Below are positions 1 to 7,564 of a stretch of 17,208 bases of DNA, piece after piece (position 1 is the stretch's first letter; each line of letters starts with the position of its first letter). The DNA lies in the NCBI GenBank assembly GCA_902489475.1, contig CABUAH010000045.1:1-17208 (forward strand). Reading direction: 5' to 3'. A program made the translations under genes and the position numbers. The stretch is from an uncultured Oscillospiraceae bacterium. GTDB taxonomy: Bacteria; Bacillota; Clostridia; Oscillospirales; Ruminococcaceae. Under the pieces are notes generated by a model. That model was not told the origin of the DNA, did no database searches, and saw nothing but the letters and a program-made list of their open reading frames with translations.

Positions 1-168
1 ATATTTCTCAAGCAAGGCTTCTATTTCAATATCATCTTTGTTTTTGGTATAATAATCTACTAGCATTTCTTGTTGCTGCAAGATAATAGAATAATCATCA
101 CTATTTGATTTCCTGATTTTTCTAAACTCTTTATCAAGTTCTTTGTTAACGATCTTTAGTTTTTTCAT
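1..168 (-). CDS. Unrecognised small protein, 5' part only (runs off left edge)
   Basis: An open frame of 56 codons runs from an ATG at 168 to the window edge with no stop. The start is supported by a strong ribosome binding site, AAGGAG, eight bases upstream. The visible product begins MKKLKIVNKELDKEF and is very rich in charged residues, with lysines clustered at the N-terminus and acidic residues after position 44. It has no hydrophobic segment or signal peptide and looks soluble and helical. I do not recognise the family and assign no function. It is separated from gltD by a strong hairpin and seems to be its own transcription unit. The gene is cut by the window, so its length and any C-terminal domain are unknown. 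Confidence 0.6.
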   Translation of the reverse strand, partial: MKKLKIVNKELDKEFRKIRKSNSDDYSIILQQQEMLVDYYTKNKDDIEIEALLEKY

Positions 169-203
169 AAATTCCACTCCTTAAAATGAATTATTATAAC
201 CAT

Positions 204-212
204 AGTATATCA
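204..212 (-). promoter_or_regulatory. Possible extended -10 promoter for the left-edge gene
   Basis: On the minus strand TATACT is preceded by TGA, giving the extended -10 form TGnTATAMT about 35 bases before the ATG at 168. A second -10-like TATAAT lies at 193-198. Neither has a good -35 at the right distance, so this is tentative. Confidence 0.3.
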
Positions 213-318
213 TACCAAAAATCATTTGTGGGGAATTTTTTTGTACAGTTGCACATTTTAATCAATTCTGTATAAACACATAAAAACAAGTGGCTCAATT
301 TGATATGCTTTTGACAGC

Positions 319-347
319 ACAAATCCCCGGCTATGCCGGGGATTTGT
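319..347 (-). terminator. Strong hairpin closing the gltBD operon
   Basis: Perfect 13-bp inverted repeat (319-331 with 335-347, arm ACAAATCCCCGGC) with a 3-base loop, starting 30 bases after the gltD stop. There is no clear U-run on the minus strand after the stem, so it may act as a weaker or factor-assisted terminator or as a 3' end stabiliser. Its position between two minus-strand genes favours termination of gltBD. Confidence 0.65.
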
Positions 348-376
348 ACTTATAATAATTCTCTCACAATAAGAAA

Positions 377-1861
377 TCAAAGATTTGTATATCCCATGAG
401 GCTTTCGTCAACTTCTTTTGCAGCATCTCTTCCCTCTCTGATAGCACGAACTACCAGTGACTGTCCGATATGCATATCGCCGCATACAAAAACTCTGTCA
501 ACATTTGTTTTATGCGTTCCCTCAGCTGAAGCTACGTTGGTTCTCGCATCTGTTGAGACTCCGAAAGCCTTTGTAATATAGCTTTGTGCGCCTGTAAAGC
601 CTGCGGCAATCAATACAAGATCAGTTTCAATCTCGTACTCCGAGCCGTCAATCTCTTTCATTGCCAATCGTCCTGTCTTTTTATCCTTTTCAGCCTTGAG
701 CTTGACAAGTTTTGCTCCCTTTACTTTGCCCTTTTTATCCTTGATAAATTCCTTTACAGTCGTCTGATAAGTTCTTGGGTCTGTTCCGAAAAGCTCGATA
801 ACTTCCTCCTGACCGTAGTCCGTCTTGCAGACTCTCGGCCACTCAGGCCAAGGATTGTTCTCGGCTCTTGTATCCGGGAGCTTTGGCATCATTTCAAGCT
901 GTAAAACGCTTTTTGCCCCATGACGAATACTTGTTCCGACACAATCATTTCCCGTATCTCCTCCGCCTATGATTAAAACCCTTTTGCCATTAGCGCTTAC
1001 ATAAGTTCCGTCCTTTAGATCGTTATCCAAAAGCGACTTAGTTGTAGATGTTAAAAAGTCAACTGCAAAATAAATTCCCTCGGCATCTCTTCCCGAAACC
1101 TTTATATCACGTGGATTTGACGCACCGCAAGCCAAAACTATTCTATCGTACTCTTTTAAAAGATCTGTCGCCTTGATGTTTTTTCCTACGTCAGCACAGG
1201 TCTTAAACTCTATTCCCTCTTCCTTCATAATATCAATCTTGCGGTCAATTATATGTTTTTCAAGCTTCATATTTGGAATTCCATACATCAGCAGTCCACC
1301 CACTCTGTCAGAACGCTCAAAAACCGTTACACTGTGACCTCTCTGGTTCAACTGATCCGCTGCTGCAAGTCCAGCAGGACCTGAGCCTATAACCGCAATC
1401 TTTTTCCCTGTTCTTACCTTAGGGATTTTAGCTGATGCATATCCCATATCATATGCGTTTTCAATTATTGCATATTCATTTGCTTTAACAGTAACCGCAT
1501 CTCCGTCTACTCCGCAGGTACAAGCCTTTTCACAAAGTGCCGGACAAACCCTTGAGGTAAATTCAGGAAAATTGTTTGTTATTTTAAGTCTGTTGTACGC
1601 CTGCTCCCAAGCTCCCTTGAATATTAAATCATTCCACTCCGGTATAAGATTGTTAAGCGGGCATCCCGATACAGCACCGCCTATGATCAAGCCGGACTGA
1701 CAGAACGGCACTCCGCATTCCATGCATCTTGCGCCCTGTTTTTCCTGTTCCTGTTTTGTAAGAGGAGTGTGGAACTCATCAAAATTTTTAATACGTTCTA
1801 AAACCGAGTATGCCTGTGCATCCTCACGTTCATAATCCATAAATCCTGTTGGCTTTCCCAT
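377..1861 (-). CDS. gltD: Glutamate synthase, small (beta) subunit
   Basis: The small subunit of NADPH-dependent glutamate synthase (GOGAT). It oxidises NADPH on FAD and passes electrons through 4Fe-4S clusters to the large subunit, which makes two glutamates from glutamine and 2-oxoglutarate. The 494 residues are normal for the family. The N-terminal cluster domain has cysteines at 46, 49, 54, 67, 106, 110, 114 and 116. The FAD dinucleotide motif GSGPAG lies at 159-164, and the second, NADPH-side motif GGGDTGNDC at about 299-307, followed by the RHGAKSV and PWPEWP segments typical of GltD. The ATG is preceded by AAGGAGGGGATTGAA. It lies 13 bases after the gltB stop, so the two are co-transcribed. 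Homologous flavoproteins exist (the dihydropyrimidine dehydrogenase N-terminus, the NfnB-like subunit), but the adjacent gltB settles the assignment. Confidence 0.96.
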   Translation of the reverse strand: MGKPTGFMDYEREDAQAYSVLERIKNFDEFHTPLTKQEQEKQGARCMECGVPFCQSGLIIGGAVSGCPLNNLIPEWNDLIFKGAWEQAYNRLKITNNFPEFTSRVCPALCEKACTCGVDGDAVTVKANEYAIIENAYDMGYASAKIPKVRTGKKIAVIGSGPAGLAAADQLNQRGHSVTVFERSDRVGGLLMYGIPNMKLEKHIIDRKIDIMKEEGIEFKTCADVGKNIKATDLLKEYDRIVLACGASNPRDIKVSGRDAEGIYFAVDFLTSTTKSLLDNDLKDGTYVSANGKRVLIIGGGDTGNDCVGTSIRHGAKSVLQLEMMPKLPDTRAENNPWPEWPRVCKTDYGQEEVIELFGTDPRTYQTTVKEFIKDKKGKVKGAKLVKLKAEKDKKTGRLAMKEIDGSEYEIETDLVLIAAGFTGAQSYITKAFGVSTDARTNVASAEGTHKTNVDRVFVCGDMHIGQSLVVRAIREGRDAAKEVDESLMGYTNL

Positions 1862-1874
1862 TTCAATCCCCTCC

Positions 1875-4800
1875 TTACTTATTATTTACAATCTGATAAA
1901 ATGCTTCGATCTGAGCTTGGTCGCTTGAAAGACCTTTCTCTTCCATAGAAACGATAGCTGTCATCATTTTCTTGTAGTCATGAGGAATGATCTTCTTAAA
2001 CTTAGGCAAATATTCTTCAAAGCTCTCAAGTATCGCTCTTCCCTTTTCAGATCCTGTTTCCAAAACGTGTTCTTTAATAAGCTCACGAAGCTCAATAATA
2101 TCATATTTCTCAGTTACTTCCGAGAAAAGCACCATTTCCTTGTTGAGCTTTGTATATAAATCTCTGTCCTCGTCCAAGACATAAGCTATTCCACCTGACA
2201 TTCCGGCAGCAAAGTTTTTGCCTGTTTTACCTATTACAACGACTCTTCCGCCTGTCATGTATTCACATCCGTGATCGCCGACTCCCTCGACAACTGCTAT
2301 TGCTCCCGAATTTCTTACGCAGAATCTCTCTCCTGCAACACCGTTGATAAACGCTTTTCCGCTTGTCGCACCGTAAAGAGCAACATTTCCGATAATTATG
2401 TTATCCTCTGCCTTAAATGTAGATTCCTTTGGAGGATATACAGAAAGCTTACCACCGGAAAGTCCTTTTCCGAAATAGTCATTTGAATCTCCGATAAGTT
2501 CAAGCGTCAGTCCCTTGGGAATAAATGCTCCGAAGCTCTGTCCGCCTGATCCGTTACATATTACTCTGAATGTGTCATCCTCAAGCGTATCCTGATATTT
2601 CTTTGTGATTTCAGAACCAAAGCTTGTGCCGAATGTTCTGTCTGTATTTTTAACATTTACCGTTACTGTTTTCTTTTCACCCTTTTTAATAGCCGATTCA
2701 AATTCCTTAAGCAAAACCTTTTCGTCAAGCGTTTCGGAAAGCTTAAAGTCATAAAGTGACTTTTTGCCGTATTCAATTTTCTTAGATGCGAAATCCGAAT
2801 TTAAAATATTTGAAAGATCAACCTCTGCCGCTGTGCCGGAAAGTCCCTCTCTTGGCCTTAGAAGATCAATTCTTCCGACAAGCTCGTCAACTGTTTTAAC
2901 TCCCAGTTTTGCCATATATTCACGAAGCTCCTCGGCAACAAACATCATAAAGTTTACCACATATTCAGGCTTACCCATAAATCTCTTACGAAGCTCAGGA
3001 TTTTGAGTTGCTACTCCGAACGGACAAGTGTCAAGATTGCACACTCTCATCATTGCACAACCGAGAGTTACAAGCGGAGCTGTCGCAAAGCCAAACTCCT
3101 CTGCACCGAGTATCGCCGCAACGGCAACATCTCGTCCGTTCATAAGCTTTCCGTCCGTTTCGACAACAACCTTATTTCTAAGTCCGTTTTGAATAAGCGT
3201 CTGATGAGCCTCGGCAAGCCCAAGCTCCCAAGGAAGTCCTGCGTTGTAAATTGAGTTTCTCGGAGCAGCTCCCGTTCCGCCGTCATATCCGGAGATAAGT
3301 ATACATCCTGCTCCTGCTTTTGCAACACCTGCGGCAACTGTACCTACTCCGCACTCGGATACAAGCTTAACGGAAATTCTGGCATTTCTGTTTGCGTTTT
3401 TAAGGTCATAAATAAGCTGTGCTAAATCCTCAATGGAATAGATATCGTGATGAGGCGGCGGAGAAATAAGCGATACTCCCGGTGTTGAATGCCTTGTCTT
3501 TGCGATCCAAGGATATACTTTTTTACCCGGAAGATGTCCTCCCTCTCCCGGCTTTGCACCCTGTGCCATCTTAATTTGTATCTCATCAGCGGATATTAAG
3601 TATCTCGATGTAACGCCGAATCTTCCCGAAGCTACCTGCTTTATTGCAGAGCATTTATCAATTTCCTGTCCCTTTGTCAAAAGCCTTTCTATGCTCTCTC
3701 CGCCCTCGCCCGAATTAGACTTTCCGTGAAGTCTGTTCATTGCAATCGCAAGAGTTTCATGAGCCTCTTGGGAAATAGAACCGTATGACATAGCTCCTGT
3801 TTTAAATCTTCTGACAATAGACTCTGCACTTTCAACCTCATTAATATCTATCGGATTTTCAGCATAATTAAAGTCCATAAGCCCTCTGATATTAACGGGA
3901 TCAAGCTCCTCAGAAATCATGTTTGAATACTTTTTATAGGTTTCGTAATTGCCTGTTCTTGAAGCCTGCTGAAGAAGATAAATTGTCTGCGGATTATAAA
4001 GATGCTCTTCCTTTCCGCTTCTTACTTTGTGGCTTCCACGGGACTCTATTTCAGGGTTTGTGCCAAGTCCGAGCGGATCAAAAGCACTTGTATGGAGCTT
4101 ATCGACACTATCCTCAATATCCTTTATTGTTATTCCGCCGATTCTGCTGACAGTTCCTGTGAAATACTTATCTATTACGCCCTCGCTTATGCCGATCGCC
4201 TCAAAAATCTGAGAGCCTTGGTATGACTGTATGGTTGATATTCCCATCTTAGAAGCAATTTTTACGATTCCGTGCAAAACTGCAGAATTGTAATCGTCAA
4301 CAGCCGCATAATAATCCTTATCCAAAAGATCATCATTTATAAGCTCGTGGATAGTTTCCTGTGCAAGATACGGATTTATCGCACTTGCACCGTATCCCAA
4401 AAGCGTTGCGAAATGATGTACTTCTCTCGGCTCACCGCTTTCAAGGATCATTGCCAAGGAGGTTCTCCGCTTTGTTACAACAAGATGCTGATGCAATGCC
4501 GATACCGCCAGAAGAGATGGAATTGCAAGATGGTTTTCGTCAACCCCTCTGTCCGATAAAATGAGAATATTTGCACCTTCGTTATAAGCCTTATCGGCTT
4601 CTATAAACAATCTGTTTACAGCCTTTGAAAGCCTTGTATTCTTATAATAGAGAATAGGTATAACCGCAACCTTAAAGCCGGGTATGTGCATACTTTTGAT
4701 TTTAAGTATATCAGTCGAGGTAAGTATTGGATTGTGTATTTTCATAACCTTACAGTTTTCAGGCTTTTCCTCTAATATATTTCCGTCCTCACCTATGTAA

Positions 4801-6419
4801 ATTGTTGTTGATGTAACAATTTCCTCCCTTATAGCGTCGATAGGCGGATTTGTGACCTGTGCAAAGAGTTGTTTAAAATAGTTAAACAACGGCTGTGGCT
4901 CTTTTGACAAAACGGCAAGCGGGCTGTCAGTTCCCATTGCGGCGATAGATTCGCTTCCGTTTTTCGCCATAGGCAAAATTGACGTCATAATTTCTTCGTA
5001 TGTGTAACCAAACGCTTTCTGCAAGCGCTGTCTGTCGTCGTAAGAATGTTCCTCTACCTTTGCGTTAGGGATTTTCAAGTCCTTTAGATTTACGAGATTG
5101 CTGTCAAGCCATTCACCGTACGGCTGCTTTGAAGCGTATCTCTCCTTAAGCTCATCATCGTCGATAAGACGTCCCTCAACCGTATCTACCAAAAGCATTT
5201 TTCCCGGACGAAGTCTTTCCTTGGAAACAATTTTTTCAGGACTTATCGGCAATGCGCCTACCTCTGACGAAAGGATAAGGCATCCGTCGTCCGTGATATA
5301 ATATCTTGATGGGCGAAGACCGTTTCTGTCAAGCACAGCTCCCATAATATCTCCGTCAGAAAACAAAATTGAAGCAGGGCCGTCCCAAGGCTCCATCATT
5401 GTTGCATAATATTGATAAAAATCCTTTTTCTTTTGCGACATTGTTGCATTGTTGTCCCAAGGCTCAGGAATTGTAATCATAACCGCCAATGGAAGCTCCA
5501 TTCCGCTCATAACCAAAAATTCAAGGGTGTTATCAAGCATAGCAGAGTCAGAACCCTCGGTATTTACAACAGGGATAACCTTGTCGATATCACCTTTTAA
5601 ATGCTCAGACTTCATAGTTTCTTCACGGGCGAGCATTTTATCTGCATTTCCTCTTATTGTGTTTATCTCTCCGTTATGAACCATCATACGGTTTGGATGT
5701 GCACGCTGCCAGCTTGGATTTGTGTTGGTAGAAAACCTTGAATGAACCATAGCGATTGCAGACTCATAATCCTCATCCTGCAAATCCAAAAAGAAGTTTC
5801 TCAAATCACCTACCAAGAACATTCCCTTATATACAATAGTTCTGCTTGAAAGTGAAACCACATAAGTGTCCTCGTTCGACTGCTCAAAAACACGTCTTGC
5901 AACGTAAAGCTTTCTGTCAAAATCAAGACCTTTTTTTACATCTCTCGGTTTTTTAATAAAGCATTGCATGATAAAAGGCATACATTCTACCGCTCTTTGT
6001 CCTAAAACCTCAGGACGTGACGGAACATTTCTCCAGCCTAAAACCTCAAGCCCCTCTTTTGAAGCAATAATCTCAAACATCTTCTTTGCCTGATTTCTTG
6101 CAAGCTCGTTTTGCGGAAAGAAAAACATTCCAACTGCATAATCTCTTTCACTCGTAAGATTAATTCCCAAATCATTCTTAGCAGCTTTTTTGAAAAACTT
6201 ATGAGAAATCTGTAAAAGAATACCTACTCCGTCACCCGTTTTTCCTTCAGCGTCCTTTCCCGCTCTGTGTTCAAGCGTTTCAACGATTGTCAAAGCATTC
6301 TCAACCGTATCATGGCTTTTTATGCCTTTAATGTTGACAACTGCTCCGATACCGCAGTTGTCATGCTCAAACTTTGGAGAATAAAGGCCTTTGATCTGCT
6401 TGTTCCCTGTGTTTCCCAT
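1875..6419 (-). CDS. gltB: Glutamate synthase, large (alpha) subunit
   Basis: The large subunit of GOGAT. It hydrolyses glutamine in an N-terminal class II amidotransferase domain and channels ammonia to an FMN site, where 2-oxoglutarate is reductively aminated to glutamate. Starting at ATG 6419 it has 1514 residues, the usual length. Cys22, in NCGIG, is the expected nucleophile exposed by removal of a 21-residue propeptide. The FMN-domain signature GAMSYGSISQEAH lies near residue 875, and the 3Fe-4S motif C-X5-C-X4-C at 1121, 1127 and 1132. A glycine-rich beta-helix domain (GGQSFGAF, then repeated G-G-x-V/I elements) fills the C-terminus. An in-frame TTG at 6440 would add seven residues. I prefer the ATG because AAAGGGTGAG sits just before it. 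Transcription probably starts near 6584 and must pass a terminator in the leader. Confidence 0.96.
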   Translation of the reverse strand: MGNTGNKQIKGLYSPKFEHDNCGIGAVVNIKGIKSHDTVENALTIVETLEHRAGKDAEGKTGDGVGILLQISHKFFKKAAKNDLGINLTSERDYAVGMFFFPQNELARNQAKKMFEIIASKEGLEVLGWRNVPSRPEVLGQRAVECMPFIMQCFIKKPRDVKKGLDFDRKLYVARRVFEQSNEDTYVVSLSSRTIVYKGMFLVGDLRNFFLDLQDEDYESAIAMVHSRFSTNTNPSWQRAHPNRMMVHNGEINTIRGNADKMLAREETMKSEHLKGDIDKVIPVVNTEGSDSAMLDNTLEFLVMSGMELPLAVMITIPEPWDNNATMSQKKKDFYQYYATMMEPWDGPASILFSDGDIMGAVLDRNGLRPSRYYITDDGCLILSSEVGALPISPEKIVSKERLRPGKMLLVDTVEGRLIDDDELKERYASKQPYGEWLDSNLVNLKDLKIPNAKVEEHSYDDRQRLQKAFGYTYEEIMTSILPMAKNGSESIAAMGTDSPLAVLSKEPQPLFNYFKQLFAQVTNPPIDAIREEIVTSTTIYIGEDGNILEEKPENCKVMKIHNPILTSTDILKIKSMHIPGFKVAVIPILYYKNTRLSKAVNRLFIEADKAYNEGANILILSDRGVDENHLAIPSLLAVSALHQHLVVTKRRTSLAMILESGEPREVHHFATLLGYGASAINPYLAQETIHELINDDLLDKDYYAAVDDYNSAVLHGIVKIASKMGISTIQSYQGSQIFEAIGISEGVIDKYFTGTVSRIGGITIKDIEDSVDKLHTSAFDPLGLGTNPEIESRGSHKVRSGKEEHLYNPQTIYLLQQASRTGNYETYKKYSNMISEELDPVNIRGLMDFNYAENPIDINEVESAESIVRRFKTGAMSYGSISQEAHETLAIAMNRLHGKSNSGEGGESIERLLTKGQEIDKCSAIKQVASGRFGVTSRYLISADEIQIKMAQGAKPGEGGHLPGKKVYPWIAKTRHSTPGVSLISPPPHHDIYSIEDLAQLIYDLKNANRNARISVKLVSECGVGTVAAGVAKAGAGCILISGYDGGTGAAPRNSIYNAGLPWELGLAEAHQTLIQNGLRNKVVVETDGKLMNGRDVAVAAILGAEEFGFATAPLVTLGCAMMRVCNLDTCPFGVATQNPELRKRFMGKPEYVVNFMMFVAEELREYMAKLGVKTVDELVGRIDLLRPREGLSGTAAEVDLSNILNSDFASKKIEYGKKSLYDFKLSETLDEKVLLKEFESAIKKGEKKTVTVNVKNTDRTFGTSFGSEITKKYQDTLEDDTFRVICNGSGGQSFGAFIPKGLTLELIGDSNDYFGKGLSGGKLSVYPPKESTFKAEDNIIIGNVALYGATSGKAFINGVAGERFCVRNSGAIAVVEGVGDHGCEYMTGGRVVVIGKTGKNFAAGMSGGIAYVLDEDRDLYTKLNKEMVLFSEVTEKYDIIELRELIKEHVLETGSEKGRAILESFEEYLPKFKKIIPHDYKKMMTAIVSMEEKGLSSDQAQIEAFYQIVNNK

Positions 6420-6499
6420 CACACTCACCCTTTCTGTCAAGCGTAAAAGCTCAGTGCTTTCAGTGCTTATAAATTACAAATTATATATATTGCAAAAAA

Positions 6500-6585
6500 A
6501 CAATAAAAAGCCGAAACATCTTAAAAAAGATGCCTCGACTTCTTTGTCAAAAATTATTTAATTACTCGGCAAAAGCTACCGACTT
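6500..6585 (-). promoter_or_regulatory. gltB leader attenuator with internal intrinsic terminator
   Basis: Between the gltB promoter and start codon lies an intrinsic terminator: arms 6527-6541 and 6508-6522 give a 15-bp stem with three G-U pairs and a 4-base loop, followed by a long U-rich tract. Upstream, 6566-6582 can form a 6-bp hairpin (UCGGUA with UGCCGA). The segment AAAAGUCGG at the 5' end (6579-6587) can instead pair with the terminator's 3' arm at 6506-6515, an antiterminator candidate. A hairpin with hexaloop AAAGAA (loop 6540-6545) overlaps the terminator's 5' arm. The terminator is seen directly; the regulatory role and the signal are inference. It does not match T-box or glutamine-riboswitch consensus elements that I know. 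Confidence 0.65.
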
Positions 6586-6590
6586 TTGAT

Positions 6591-6619
6591 ATTATACATC
6601 ATTATTTTAAATTTGTCAA
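6591..6619 (-). promoter_or_regulatory. Promoter of gltBD, perfect sigma-A consensus
   Basis: TTGACA (6614-6619) and TATAAT (6591-6596) on the minus strand are separated by exactly 17 bases. The predicted start is near 6584, leaving a leader of about 165 bases before gltB. A promoter this strong with a terminator behind it suggests control mainly after initiation. Confidence 0.85.
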
Positions 6620-6620
6620 T

Positions 6621-6652
6621 ACAAATTAATTGCTTAAAAAAGCATGATTTGT
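6621..6652 (-). terminator. Hairpin after the cyclophilin gene, possible terminator
   Basis: ACAAAT (6621-6626) pairs with ATTTGT (6647-6652), and TGCTT (6631-6635) with AAGCA (6640-6644), around an interior loop. It begins 22 bases after the stop at 6675 and lies just before the gltB -35 box. No U-run follows, so termination of the cysE-cysS operon is plausible but not certain. Confidence 0.4.
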
Positions 6653-6674
6653 ATATAAATCAACCAAATCCGAT

Positions 6675-7553
6675 TTACTTCTCATTCTTGCCGACTGTAA
6701 CAGGTTCAGTTTTTTCGGGAATTAAATACTCTCCGCTTGATTCCTTTCCGTATGTAGAAAGGTAAACTTTTTCAAATTTAATTTCTGAAACAGGCTGATA
6801 ATTTTTGTCCTCGTCATCGTCAGGCTTGTCCTCATCGACAATTTCCGTGTTGCAAATCTTATCGTATACTTCCCATCCGTCAAACACCTGTCCGAAAAGA
6901 GTATACTGATTCATAAGATTAGGAACGCCGCCGTGATCTAAGAATATATCGCTTACTTCTTTCATTCCGTTTGAATCCTCAAGCTCTTTTATAGATTTCT
7001 TCAGTTCTTTGGAAATTACAACGTCATTCATAAATGTAACAACACTTCCTGCCTTTGCAGGAGTGAAAAGTCCTTCCTCAGTACACAAAGAACCGATTGC
7101 ACCCTTTATTGGGAGAAGGTTTTGCGAAACTTCAAGATCTGTAAATTCGGTATTAGAGTCCTCAGCAGTAGTTCCGTCACTTGTCTTGCTTCCGCCAATA
7201 AAACCTGCTTTCAAGCCGTCCTGATTTTTAATTATCGTGCAAACATAAGTGCCGTCAAAATATTTGTCGTTTACAAGGCTTTTAAAGTACTTAACATATT
7301 CCGGTGCTTCGTCTTCATACAAAACAGCCTTAAACGTACCCTCGGTTGTTTCAAAAACAACTACATCCGTATCAATCGACGGTTCTGTCAACTGAACAAA
7401 ATCACTTTTAGAATAGTCCACAGAGTCGTCCTTCCCACACGATGCATAAATATAGACTACCGCAAGAACGACTACAGCTATTAAGGAAATTTTAAAAAAC
7501 TTAATGAACGATGGTTTTAACATTGGGTTTGGCGAACTGTTTTTTTCTGCCAT
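6675..7553 (-). CDS. Membrane-anchored cyclophilin-like protein with degenerate active site
   Basis: A 292-residue extracytoplasmic protein. Residues 19-38 form one hydrophobic segment ending YASC; the cysteine at 39 makes a poor lipobox, so a plain N-terminal anchor is equally possible. Residues 64-265 follow the cyclophilin peptidyl-prolyl isomerase fold: VVFETTEGTF, the KYFDGT turn, FIGGS, the KGAIGS strand, VVTFMND, and YTLFGQVFDGWEVYDKI near 217-233. Cyclophilins normally have Phe-His-Arg after the DGT turn, the Arg being catalytic; here Val104-Cys105-Thr106 stand in their place, so isomerase activity is doubtful. An acidic insert (DEDKPDDDEDK) precedes the last strand. The start follows AAGGAG placed over the cysS stop, 11 bases downstream of cysS, so it belongs to the cysE-cysS transcript. 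The family is confident; substrate and activity are unknown. Confidence 0.8.
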   Translation of the reverse strand: MAEKNSSPNPMLKPSFIKFFKISLIAVVVLAVVYIYASCGKDDSVDYSKSDFVQLTEPSIDTDVVVFETTEGTFKAVLYEDEAPEYVKYFKSLVNDKYFDGTYVCTIIKNQDGLKAGFIGGSKTSDGTTAEDSNTEFTDLEVSQNLLPIKGAIGSLCTEEGLFTPAKAGSVVTFMNDVVISKELKKSIKELEDSNGMKEVSDIFLDHGGVPNLMNQYTLFGQVFDGWEVYDKICNTEIVDEDKPDDDEDKNYQPVSEIKFEKVYLSTYGKESSGEYLIPEKTEPVTVGKNEK

Positions 7554-7564
7554 ATTCTTTCTCC

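Noticed and set aside
6420..6440. TTG start that would extend gltB by seven residues
   Set aside because: The ATG at 6419 has its own ribosome site, AAAGGGTGAG, which lies inside the proposed extension.
6566..6582. First ANTAR hairpin in the gltB leader
   Set aside because: The loop does not offer a six-base A1/G4 arrangement, so the full two-hairpin ANTAR target was not called.
6420..6590. T-box or glutamine riboswitch in the gltB leader
   Set aside because: No GGGUGGNACCGCG-like box and no element matching glutamine aptamer consensus sequences that I know.
7122..7484. 120-codon plus-strand ORF
   Set aside because: It is the antisense shadow of the cyclophilin-like gene and shows no recognisable domain.
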